Shown piece by piece: positions 1-7,904 of a stretch of 64,000 nt of DNA; position 1 is the stretch's first letter; each line of letters starts with the position of its first letter. The stretch lies in the NCBI GenBank assembly GCA_965204395.1, contig OZ241987.1, positions 4,588,001 through 4,652,000 on the forward strand, in the 5' to 3' direction. The position numbers and the translations under genes are program-made. This stretch comes from Bin87 sp965204395. GTDB lineage: Bacteria; Chloroflexota; Dehalococcoidia; Lucifugimonadales; UBA3495. The notes beneath the pieces are model-generated. The model was given only the letters and a program-made list of their open reading frames with translations. It did no database searches and was not told where the DNA came from.

Positions 1-1680
1 ATGACGAGAAGGGCGGTCCTGCCGTTCATGCTGGCGCTGGCCGTGCTGGCGGTGATGGCGGTGTTGGTTTATTGGCAACCAACGCCGGTCGCCGCCCAGA
101 GCGGCGGGACGCTGGCGGCTCCAACGGTGGAGCTGGTTGCGGCCTCGGCCTGCAATCCCAAGAAACCCCGCACGTATTTGGTGGCGAGCTACACCGCCGT
201 TGAAGGCGCCAGCTCCTACGAGTACCGCGTCAAGTGGGGCCGAGCCGGGTCCCTCGGCAAGTGGCGGGCGGTGCCGTCGGTGAGGCAGCCCGATACCCTT
301 TGGGCGGTGTACGCCGACCGTTTCGTGACGCCCGGCGAGACCTACGTGGTCCAGGTGCGGGCCGTCGATGCCAACGGCGTCAAGGGCCCGACGGGGGCTG
401 GCAGGTACTCCTACCAGGTCAGCGACTTCCCGGCTCCCGACCAGGTGCAGGGCGCCTACGCGGTGGACGGGGACGACGTTGACTACACGCGGGCCCGGCT
501 AACGTGGCGGGGCAGCGCCGAAAGCGGTGGCTGGTTCTGGGTGCAGCAACGGGCCATCGGCGGCAAGTGGCAATCCGACGGATGGCGAAAGTCCCCCCGG
601 GTCGGTGGTGACGGTTCGCCCTACTACCTGGACCTGGAGGGACTGGACCCGGCCCAGGGCTATGAGTTCCGCGTGGCGGGGCATTCGGCTCAGTGCGAGG
701 CCAGCCCGTGGTCCGAAGTCGCCACCCTGTGGCAGATTCCCGATGCGCCCGAGTTTCGCACGTCGGTGGGCAAGTCCGGTGACGGCGCCATGATTGGCGT
801 TTGGGTTGCCGATCCCTACGAAGGCGCCGACTACCATACGTTCCGCATTGACGAGGACGAACCGGCCGGAACGCTGATGCCGGCGGCCCAGCGCCGGTTC
901 CCGGTGAAGCTGGGACAGACCTACTCCGTCTGTGTGGCGGCTGGCAACGCCAGGGGCGAGAGCGAACCCACCTGCCGCAGCGTGACGGCGCGGGTGACGT
1001 CGCCCATCGACAGCCTGCGCCTCGAGCCGGGTGAGCAGATGGCCGGCACGCTCGACGTTCTCTGGGATCTGATCCCGGTCGTCAACCCGACCTGGTACCA
1101 CGACGATGAGGGCAGCACCCACGCGCCACCGGGCTACTCGGTGGTGCTGCGGGAGGTCGAGACCGGTCTCGAGATACGGTCACGCCACGTGTTTCAGGAA
1201 GGACCCTCGGGCGGCGCCCGTTTCAAGGGCCTCAAGGGCAACACGGAGTACGAGGTTGCGGTACGCAGCGCGTACTACGGGGAGACCGAGTACGTGAAGG
1301 CGACGGGACGGACGCTGATGCACCCGGCCCGCAACTTGGCGGTCGGTTTCGTTGACGACGAACCCAGGCGGGTCAACGTCGAATGGGAGCCGCCTTCCGA
1401 CGGGTCCCAGGTCGGCTACGTGGTTGTGCTCCGGAAGACGTTTGGCAACAAGCGCGTCGGTATCCGCAAGCTGGACGCCGCGGCCGTTGGCGCCACCTTT
1501 GACGGTCTCAGGGCCGGCCAGTGGTACCACGTCAACGTGAAGGCGATTGGCGAGGGTGCGGTGCGGAGTGCCGTGCGCACCTGCTACTTCCGGCACGGAA
1601 CCGAGGGTTCCCAGAACCGCGCCGGCGCCAATATGGACAGCATCTTGGGCTCCGGCTGCGTTGCGTCGCCGGAGGAGTAG
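1..1680 (+). CDS. Secreted fibronectin type III repeat protein
   Basis: This encodes a 559-residue exported protein. Residues 1-33 form a signal peptide: an Arg-Arg start, a long Leu/Val/Ala hydrophobic run and a VAAQ-type cleavage site. The rest reads as about four to five FN3-like beta-sandwich modules, each with the recurring tyrosine and tryptophan pattern (for example SSYEYRVKW, YEFRVAGHS, YEVAVRSAYY). There is no catalytic motif and no C-terminal anchor. FN3 modules usually mediate adhesion or spacing at the cell surface, and that role is inferred here. The ATG is the first base of the window, so an upstream start cannot be excluded, but the signal peptide sits directly at it. The gene is followed by two more secreted proteins on the same strand. 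Confidence 0.8.
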   Translation: MTRRAVLPFMLALAVLAVMAVLVYWQPTPVAAQSGGTLAAPTVELVAASACNPKKPRTYLVASYTAVEGASSYEYRVKWGRAGSLGKWRAVPSVRQPDTLWAVYADRFVTPGETYVVQVRAVDANGVKGPTGAGRYSYQVSDFPAPDQVQGAYAVDGDDVDYTRARLTWRGSAESGGWFWVQQRAIGGKWQSDGWRKSPRVGGDGSPYYLDLEGLDPAQGYEFRVAGHSAQCEASPWSEVATLWQIPDAPEFRTSVGKSGDGAMIGVWVADPYEGADYHTFRIDEDEPAGTLMPAAQRRFPVKLGQTYSVCVAAGNARGESEPTCRSVTARVTSPIDSLRLEPGEQMAGTLDVLWDLIPVVNPTWYHDDEGSTHAPPGYSVVLREVETGLEIRSRHVFQEGPSGGARFKGLKGNTEYEVAVRSAYYGETEYVKATGRTLMHPARNLAVGFVDDEPRRVNVEWEPPSDGSQVGYVVVLRKTFGNKRVGIRKLDAAAVGATFDGLRAGQWYHVNVKAIGEGAVRSAVRTCYFRHGTEGSQNRAGANMDSILGSGCVASPEE

Positions 1681-1763
1681 AACTCTGACGGAATGACGGC
1701 GCCGTGGCGGGCAACGTTACCCGCCACGGTCATCGAGGACAGGAACAACAGGAGGTTGACGAC

Positions 1764-2543
1764 ATGACAAAGCAACTCTTGGCGACCGCATCCTTTGGCG
1801 GAATGCTGGCGGCGGCGGTGGCGGTGGCTGCGGGCCTGGCGGTGTCGACGGGCATTGACCGGGCCGGAGCCCAGGAATCCTTTGCAGTGGAGAGAGGGGA
1901 CTGCAACAAGATCGTGCGTTGGGCGGTGAACGACGCTGACGAAGACGCCGGGACCGACACGGCTCTGGTTCTTGAGAAGTGCCCGGACGCGGACCACACG
2001 TGGTGGGTCACCGAGCGGAGTCAGGACAAGACCGACATGATCACCAAGTTGAGCGTTCCGGTGGAGGAGCCGGCGGGGTACGCACTGCCCCGTAGCGGCC
2101 TCATCAGCCGCTACTGGAAGGGTCAGAGCGACCGGAGAGACGCCGGCCACGTGCGGAAACGCACGGGCCGGGGCGAGAGCCTGTGGGAGGTGTCGAACAA
2201 TTTCGCCTGGTCGCACAGTTTCGACGACGGCAAGGTGTACCCCACCGGCAAGGATGAGGCGTGGGTGTTGCTGTTGGTCGATGACGCCAACGCCATCTGG
2301 TGCAGCAACATACCGTTGATCACCGGCGACTCTGACACTGCCTGCACCACCCATCCCGACCTGCTCGACGATCCCCAGGCCGCGCCCTGGGTGGTCGAGG
2401 CGCTGAACAATGCCGGCAAGTCTTACGTGGACCACCGGGACGAACTCGCCCACATCCTGGCCGACCGGCTGGGCGTGCCCCGCGATGATCTGTGCAATTT
2501 CGTGTGCCGGATCCTGGACGCCGCCGAGCGGGATAAGGAATAG
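1764..2543 (+). CDS. Secreted protein of unknown function
   Basis: A 259-residue protein with a clear signal peptide (MTKQLLATASFGGM then an Ala/Val-rich core, ending near AGAQ). The start is the ATG preceded by AGGAGG at a normal spacing; a longer reading frame from 1704 has no comparable ribosome site. The mature part is hydrophilic and contains several Cys and Trp residues (GDCNKIVRW, EKCPDADHTWW, IWCSN, DLCNFVCR), which suggests disulfides outside the cytoplasm. I do not recognise the family. It lies between two secreted repeat proteins with short gaps, so co-expression with them is plausible. Confidence 0.72.
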   Translation: MTKQLLATASFGGMLAAAVAVAAGLAVSTGIDRAGAQESFAVERGDCNKIVRWAVNDADEDAGTDTALVLEKCPDADHTWWVTERSQDKTDMITKLSVPVEEPAGYALPRSGLISRYWKGQSDRRDAGHVRKRTGRGESLWEVSNNFAWSHSFDDGKVYPTGKDEAWVLLLVDDANAIWCSNIPLITGDSDTACTTHPDLLDDPQAAPWVVEALNNAGKSYVDHRDELAHILADRLGVPRDDLCNFVCRILDAAERDKE

Positions 2544-2723
2544 CAGGAAGACGGAGATTAGCGCCGCCGACCCCCGGCCCGGCAGGCAGAAACTTTTTGA
2601 AAAGGAGAGCACCGCGTCATGTTTGATGTCAGCAGCAACCGCAGGAAGGCGGGTCGCCGTTTTGGGGCGGTCATGCCCGTACTCCCCCAACTCTCAACCT
2701 CTGAGGACCGTGGGAGGCCCGTC

Positions 2724-5069
2724 ATGACGAGCGCCTCCTTCTTCCGCCGCTCACCCCTGGTCCTGCTGGCCGTGGCTCTGGTGGCCATGGCGGTCGTCTT
2801 TGCCCACGACACGCCGCCGGCTGAAGCGCAATCCACGGAAGTCTGGACCGGAACGCTGACCGCCTTGCGCATGCACAGCGGCCTGCTGGGGTGCAGCAAC
2901 GATTATCCAGTCAACGACAATAGATTCGCGCACAAGCGGTGCGACAATACGGAAACCTTGAGCAACAACACCTTCACCCACGACGGCGTGGACTACACGA
3001 TAGAAGGCATAACTCAGTCTTCCAGTCCGCAAAGCCTTTCCATTAGGACCAAACCCTCCCTCCCGTCGGACTTGGCGCTGGTGGTGGGCGACGGAACCTG
3101 GATGTCCGTCCGGGACGCCCGCTATCCCAGAACCAAGGCCAAGATCTGGTATAAAACCGACTTCAGCTGGATGGCGGGCGATGAGGTGTCGCTCAAGCTC
3201 GTGGCGCCGGACAGTAGCACGCCCACGGTGTCGCTGTCGGCGTCGCCGAACCCGGTGCTGGAAGGCAACCCGGTGACGGTGACCGCCACCCTGTCGTCGG
3301 CGCTGTCCAGCGCCGTGGTCATCCCGGTGTACCTGGACAACCAATCGGCCGAGCCCGCCGACCATGGGAAGTTGGCATCAATCACCATCCCCGCGAATTC
3401 CACCACCGGCACCGCCGTAATCACCACGGCGGAGGACGGCAACGCCTGCACGAGCCAGGGACGTGATGCCGCCGATGGCTGTGAGGACGAGGTTTTCTCG
3501 GTGGGCTTGAGGCCAGGCCTGCCGGTGGGGGTGCTGTCGGAAGTTACCAACGTGCCCGCACACTCGGTCAGCTCGAAACTGGTCAAGATCAACATCATCG
3601 ACGACGACGTGCCGTTGCCCACGGCGTCGCTGTCGGTCAGCCCGGGCAGCGTGGTGACGGAGGGAAATGACGCGACGGTGATTGTGAAGCTGTCGCGATT
3701 GGTGTACGGCGAGGTATCCATCCCGCTGACCTACACGCCGGACACGGCGGAGTCGAATGACTACTCCGGGCCTGCGAAGGTCATCATCAGCCCGCGTCGG
3801 GGGATCGGCACTGGCGTCATCACAATACCGGAAGACGGCGACACCGACGAATGGGAGGCGTTCACGGTGTCGCTGGGCGCTCTGCCGAACTGGCTCAGGG
3901 CGGGTAGTCCGTCGTCGTACCGGGTGAGCATCAAGAACGACACCGCCTCCGGGACGCAGCAGTCCGGCGGACAGGGCGTCTCCGGGTCGGGAGGGTCCTG
4001 CGATACCTGCGGCACCGAGGGAGACACGGGCGCCGTGGCCCAATCGCCGTACGCCGAGCTGGTCGCGCAGATGTACGAGTGGCGCAACGACCCGAAGTGG
4101 AAGGACAAAAAGGCCCATACCGACCGCTGGGATCGTGCCTTGCTGTCCTTCGGGGAGACGGTGGATGACACCTCGTTGACGCAGATGATGGCGCATGAAG
4201 CCCAGGGCTATGCTGATCGGGGTTGGACCCGGTGGGTGGAGGTAGCCAAAGCTCTGAAGGTGTTGCAGAACCAGGCGCCCACGGTGTCGGCGTCCATCGC
4301 CGACGTAACCATCGTCAATGAGAGTGGGACCAGTCAGGTGTCCCTGTCGGGCGTGTTCGAGGACGCTGATGGCGACGCCCTCACCATCACGGCAGCGTCG
4401 TCGGATGAATCCGTGGGCACGGTCTCCGTGGCGTCCGACTACTTCACGCTCATGGTGACGGCGCAAGCGCGAGGTTCGGCCACCGTCACGGTCACCGCTG
4501 ACGACGGCAACGGTGGCACGGTGGAGGACAGCTTCACGGTGACGGTAAAGGCCGCGCCGGTGGTGTCCTCGACCCTTGCCGACGTGACCGGCCTGGAGAT
4601 GGAGATGATGCGTGAGGTGTCCCTGTCGGGGGTCTTCAGCGACGCCGACGGCGACGCCCTGACCATCACCGCCGTGTCCTCGGACGAAGCGAAGGCCACG
4701 GTGTCGGTGGCCGCCGACGGCTCCGCGCTGACGCTTACTGGCGTAGCCGAGGGAACGGCGACGATAACGGTGACGGCCCAGGACAGCGACGGGAACCGGG
4801 TCAGGGATGCCTTCGAGGTGGAGGTGATGAAGCGGTTCGCCTCCCTCATCCCCAAGATGTACCAATGGCGCAATGATCCCAAGTGGAAGGACTTCAAGGA
4901 GCATACGGACCGCTGGGACCGGGCGTTGTTGGCCTTTGGGGAGACGGTGGCCGACACCACCCTGACGCGGATGACTGCAGACGAGGCCCAAGGCTACGCC
5001 GATAAGGGCAGTGCCTGGAGCCGATGGGTGCCAGTGGCGGCAGCGCTGCGGGAGATGGAGGGCGACTGA
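2724..5069 (+). CDS. Secreted Calx-beta / Ig-like repeat protein
   Basis: This is a surface or secreted repeat protein. The chosen ATG follows GGGAGG and begins a signal peptide ending near PAEAQ. An alternative in-frame ATG at 2619 also has a GGAG upstream and would add 35 residues before the signal. After a unique N-terminal domain come two Calx-beta-like repeats (PTVSLSASPNPVLEGN; PTASLSVSPGSVVTEGN), a Gly/Ser/Cys linker, and two cadherin/Ig-like repeats marked by SLSGVF(E/S)DADGDALTIT. Interleaved with these are two copies of a roughly 65-residue module starting Y(E/Q)WRNDPKWKD and containing HTDRWDRALL and EAQGYAD. Calx-beta domains bind Ca2+ in other proteins; binding here is inferred. 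The W-R-N-D-P module has no function I can name. Confidence 0.8.
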   Translation: MTSASFFRRSPLVLLAVALVAMAVVFAHDTPPAEAQSTEVWTGTLTALRMHSGLLGCSNDYPVNDNRFAHKRCDNTETLSNNTFTHDGVDYTIEGITQSSSPQSLSIRTKPSLPSDLALVVGDGTWMSVRDARYPRTKAKIWYKTDFSWMAGDEVSLKLVAPDSSTPTVSLSASPNPVLEGNPVTVTATLSSALSSAVVIPVYLDNQSAEPADHGKLASITIPANSTTGTAVITTAEDGNACTSQGRDAADGCEDEVFSVGLRPGLPVGVLSEVTNVPAHSVSSKLVKINIIDDDVPLPTASLSVSPGSVVTEGNDATVIVKLSRLVYGEVSIPLTYTPDTAESNDYSGPAKVIISPRRGIGTGVITIPEDGDTDEWEAFTVSLGALPNWLRAGSPSSYRVSIKNDTASGTQQSGGQGVSGSGGSCDTCGTEGDTGAVAQSPYAELVAQMYEWRNDPKWKDKKAHTDRWDRALLSFGETVDDTSLTQMMAHEAQGYADRGWTRWVEVAKALKVLQNQAPTVSASIADVTIVNESGTSQVSLSGVFEDADGDALTITAASSDESVGTVSVASDYFTLMVTAQARGSATVTVTADDGNGGTVEDSFTVTVKAAPVVSSTLADVTGLEMEMMREVSLSGVFSDADGDALTITAVSSDEAKATVSVAADGSALTLTGVAEGTATITVTAQDSDGNRVRDAFEVEVMKRFASLIPKMYQWRNDPKWKDFKEHTDRWDRALLAFGETVADTTLTRMTADEAQGYADKGSAWSRWVPVAAALREMEGD

Positions 5070-5080
5070 CGGGTCGAAAG

Positions 5081-5110
5081 GGGGGCGCGGGCGATGCCGT
5101 CTGCGCCCCC
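5081..5110 (+). terminator. GC-rich hairpin after the Calx-beta gene
   Basis: GGGGGCGC at 5081-5088 pairs with GCGCCCCC at 5103-5110 across a 14-base loop and is followed only by TT. It lies 12 bases after the preceding stop codon, so it is probably a transcription terminator, although the U-tract is weak. Confidence 0.45.
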
Positions 5111-5118
5111 TTCATTGG

Positions 5119-5415
5119 ATGGACGAATTGCCGGTCCGGGCGGTTTTCGTGACGGCCTTGGCAGGTCGAACGGAACCAGGAACTTCGAGATGCGCATGGC
5201 AGCTACCGGAACCACCTTTCGTTTGCGCTAGGTGCGGGCACACCCAGTTCGGGACCGAGCCTTTTCGCGCCACCGGGGGCAATTTTGCCAAGTTTGCCGA
5301 CGTGCAGAATAAGAAATTCACCACCGTGTCCCGCCAGCAGTGCGGCTACACCGAGCTTGGTCGGGGCGATGGGTCCACGCTTGGCAACATCCTGGGCATC
5401 TTCGTGGGCGGCTGA
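5119..5415 (+). CDS. Zinc-ribbon nucleic-acid-binding protein, one Cys lost
   Basis: The C-terminal 63 residues match the small zinc-ribbon family: a first knuckle CARCGH, then FRATGG, DVQNKKFTTV and a second knuckle ending CGYTEL. The second knuckle normally reads C-x-x-C, but here it is R-Q-Q-C: the codon is CGC where TGC would give Cys, so one zinc ligand is missing. The family is normally about 65-70 residues, so about 33 residues of this frame are probably not translated. The start is uncertain (ATG 5119, or a GTG near 5149), and no good ribosome site is visible. It could be a decaying copy. Family assignment is firm; function is not. Confidence 0.5.
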   Translation: MDELPVRAVFVTALAGRTEPGTSRCAWQLPEPPFVCARCGHTQFGTEPFRATGGNFAKFADVQNKKFTTVSRQQCGYTELGRGDGSTLGNILGIFVGG

Positions 5416-5480
5416 GAAGGAGCCAGCCGGCCAGGCTGGCAATCTGGCGACGTGAAACGCGACGTATCTGGCCCGTAGAG

Positions 5481-5501
5481 CCACTGGGACCGTCCCAGTG
5501 G
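5481..5501. repeat. Perfect 10-bp inverted repeat upstream of serpin gene
   Basis: CCACTGGGAC, a single central base, then GTCCCAGTGG form a perfect inverted repeat between the zinc-ribbon gene and the serpin gene. There is no U-run after it. It could be a terminator stem or an operator for the gene starting about 80 bases downstream. Confidence 0.4.
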
Positions 5502-5582
5502 CAATTCCCCTATCATCGGTTGAAAACGGCGTCAGGTGCCGTCTGGTGCGCCAAATAGGCCATTTGCGGCGGAGGTTGGACC

Positions 5583-7082
5583 ATGAAAACGCGTCGAGTG
5601 TGTCTATGTCTAATGGTGGGCGTCCTGCTGGCCCTCACGGCGGCGGTCGCCGTCGGGTGCGGCGGGACGGCGGGGACGGGAGATTCCGGCGGGGAAACTG
5701 CCGACATGATTGTCAATGACGCGGTCCGTGATGAGCCCCATCCCCCGGGGCCGTCCGCGGCGGCGGATCCGGGTGGGAGTTTAGCTACGGAACCTGGATC
5801 TCCCGATGTTCCGTCGGGGGAGTCCACCAGGACTTGGGCCACCACGCCGGGCATCGACCCATCTTCGCCAATGGGCTCCACCGAGATATTGACGCCGGTG
5901 CCTGACGAGGCGCCGGCCATGACGGGGGCTGAGTCGGGCCGTTTGACGGAGGGCAACGCTGCATTCGCTTTTGACCTGTACCGTGAATTGTCCTCGACGG
6001 ACGGCAACCTGTTCTTCTCGCCGCACAGCATCTCGACTGCGCTGGCGATGACCTACGCGGGAGCAAAAGGCGACACGGAGACCGCCGTGGCGGACACGCT
6101 GCGTTTCTCTCTGCCACCGGAGCGTCTGCATGGCGCGTTTGCAGCCTTGGCCCATGATCTGGACGTACGGAGCACTGGCAGGGATAAGGGGAGTTTCCGA
6201 TTGAATGCCGCCAACGCGGTGTGGGCCCAGGAAGGCCATCCGTTCCGGGACGACTACCTTGACGTCGTGAAGGTCAGCTACGGGGGCGATGTCAGTCTCG
6301 CCGACTTCGCGGGCGACCCGAACGGCTCCCGCTCGGAGATCAACCGTTGGGTTGAGCAACGCACCGAGGGGAAGATCGAGGACCTGATCCCGCCGGACCT
6401 CATCGACGGGCTGACCCGCATGGTTCTGGTCAACGCTGTGTACTTCAAGGCGGGATGGCTGTACCCCTTTGACGAGTCGTTGACGGCAACTGCTCCATTC
6501 CATCGCTTGGACGGCGGAACGACCGACGTGGAGATGATGCGGGCCACGGAGTACTTCGGGTACGGTGCAGGGGATGGCTACCAGGTCGTTGACCTGCCCT
6601 ACGTGGGCGGCGAGCTGTCTATGACCGTGCTGCTGCCCGATCAGGGGCGGTTTCGGGAGTTTGAGGAGCGGCTGGACGGGAGCTTCGTGGGTCAGGCGCT
6701 GGCCCAGGTCGCTGAGAGTTACGTCGCGCTGGAGATGCCCCGGTTCGAGTTCGACTCCGCGTTCCAGCTTGGCGAAACCCTGAAGGCGATGGGGATGTCC
6801 GCCGCCTTTGACCCAGGCGCTGCCGACTTTTCCGGCATGGACGGTTTGTCGTGCGCTGCGGGCGACGACGGCTGCCTCTACATCGGCGACGTGGTTCACA
6901 AAGCCTTCGTGTCGGTGGACGAGGCGGGGACCGAGGCCGCGGCGGCCACCGCGGTGATGATGCAGACGGAGTCGGCGAAGCCCCGTCTGTTGGCGGTGCG
7001 GGTGGACCGGCCGTTCATCTTCCTGGTACGGGACCGACCGACGGGTACGGTGCTGTTCGTGGGCCGGGTGACGGAGCCGTGA
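5583..7082 (+). CDS. Serpin-family lipoprotein
   Basis: This is a 499-residue serine-protease-inhibitor-fold protein exported as a lipoprotein. The signal ends in a lipobox (AVAVGC), so Cys26 is probably lipidated. A roughly 95-residue Gly/Pro/Ser/Thr-rich linker precedes the serpin domain, which starts near NAAFAFDLYREL and has the family hallmarks NLFFSPHSIS, LVNAVYFKAGW, VDLPY and the C-terminal RPFIFLVRD and VLFVGRV. The reactive-centre hinge reads GTEAAAATAV (about residues 449-458); small residues there are typical of inhibitory serpins, and the loop continues through MMQTESAKPRLL. Known bacterial serpins protect against host or competitor proteases; the target here is unknown. The next gene begins 2 bases after the stop, indicating one transcript. 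Confidence 0.9.
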   Translation: MKTRRVCLCLMVGVLLALTAAVAVGCGGTAGTGDSGGETADMIVNDAVRDEPHPPGPSAAADPGGSLATEPGSPDVPSGESTRTWATTPGIDPSSPMGSTEILTPVPDEAPAMTGAESGRLTEGNAAFAFDLYRELSSTDGNLFFSPHSISTALAMTYAGAKGDTETAVADTLRFSLPPERLHGAFAALAHDLDVRSTGRDKGSFRLNAANAVWAQEGHPFRDDYLDVVKVSYGGDVSLADFAGDPNGSRSEINRWVEQRTEGKIEDLIPPDLIDGLTRMVLVNAVYFKAGWLYPFDESLTATAPFHRLDGGTTDVEMMRATEYFGYGAGDGYQVVDLPYVGGELSMTVLLPDQGRFREFEERLDGSFVGQALAQVAESYVALEMPRFEFDSAFQLGETLKAMGMSAAFDPGAADFSGMDGLSCAAGDDGCLYIGDVVHKAFVSVDEAGTEAAAATAVMMQTESAKPRLLAVRVDRPFIFLVRDRPTGTVLFVGRVTEP

Positions 7083-7083
7083 C

Positions 7084-7575
7084 ATGGACGCCGCCGTTGG
7101 TAGGGTTTCCAACCCTGAGTTGACGCCCCTCACGCGGGCATGCCTGGTGGGCGCGGCGCTGCTGCCCTGGTTTGCCGTGTTCTCCGGGACATACGGCCTG
7201 TATTTCTATATCCTGCTGGCCGCCACGTTGCTGGCCCAGTGGCTGTTGATCCCGCTACTGGTTCTGGCGGCGCCCCTTGCCGTGCTGCTGTTGCTGCTCA
7301 TGCCGGCGGGCGCCATTTACGCCGCAGTACACGTTCCGCCGCAGGGATGGTTTGGTCGTGCAACCAGGGCCGGCTGTGTGGTGTCGATGATCTTCGCCGT
7401 TGCCTACGGCGGGTTGATGGCGGTGATTGCAGTGGCACCGGCGTTCGCGGACGGCTCGGCGGAGACAGTAGAGTTCTCGTTGTCCTGGCGCGCTGGAGCG
7501 CTGGTGGTCGGTATGCTGGCGACGTGGAGGGCCTGGTGGTGGCTGCGTTGTCAACCCCGGTGCAACCGGTCATGA
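7084..7575 (+). CDS. Small multi-pass membrane protein
   Basis: A 163-residue protein that starts 2 bases after the serpin stop codon, so it is almost certainly co-transcribed and possibly translationally coupled. It has about four to five hydrophobic segments (near residues 17-33, 39-60, 63-82, 95-117 and 134-150) and a basic, Trp-rich C-terminus. I do not recognise the family. Its neighbour suggests a role at the envelope, but nothing in the sequence shows an activity. Confidence 0.65.
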   Translation: MDAAVGRVSNPELTPLTRACLVGAALLPWFAVFSGTYGLYFYILLAATLLAQWLLIPLLVLAAPLAVLLLLLMPAGAIYAAVHVPPQGWFGRATRAGCVVSMIFAVAYGGLMAVIAVAPAFADGSAETVEFSLSWRAGALVVGMLATWRAWWWLRCQPRCNRS

Positions 7576-7904
7576 CCGGTGGAGTGCTCGATGATGTAGC
7601 GCAGGCTTTTGTCCGAAGGCGGCGCGAACCGGCTCAGGTCGATCCGGCCCACGCCCAAGGTGGCCTTCGCCGTCATGCCACTACACGGGTCCAGCATCTC
7701 CTCCCCATTCGTAGGAATGGCGGATGTAAAAAAGGCACCCAACCGCGCAAGCCCCATGACAACCGAAAGACCCAACATGAGCGGACAGTCAACTTCACGG
7801 TGGGCCGCTGCCGATGCTATCCTTTTCGTAAACAATCCAAGTCGGGTGATTCCTGCCGTAGCCGTAGAATTGCCCGCGTTCTCATCAGGAGGTATCGCGC
7901 TCCA
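7576..7904. other. Intergenic region, no supported gene
   Basis: This stretch lies between the small membrane protein and the CBS-domain protein. Short open frames on both strands have neither ribosome sites nor recognisable motifs. An AT-rich patch near 7725-7740 and 7815-7835 could hold the promoter for the downstream gene. Confidence 0.5.

Noticed and set aside
3378..4991. A 537-residue minus-strand open frame
   Set aside because: It lies wholly antisense to the Calx-beta gene, is rich in Arg/His as expected for GC-rich shadow frames, and has no motif or ribosome site.
7551..7835. A minus-strand frame with a coding-like end (KSLRYIIEHSTGHD)
   Set aside because: It partly overlaps the small membrane gene, has no ribosome site, and I could not match it to any family.
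7140..7904. A 255-codon upstream extension of the CBS-domain protein
   Set aside because: The extension overlaps the small membrane gene in another frame and is Arg-rich. The ATG at 7905 has AGGAGG and starts at the family's usual position.
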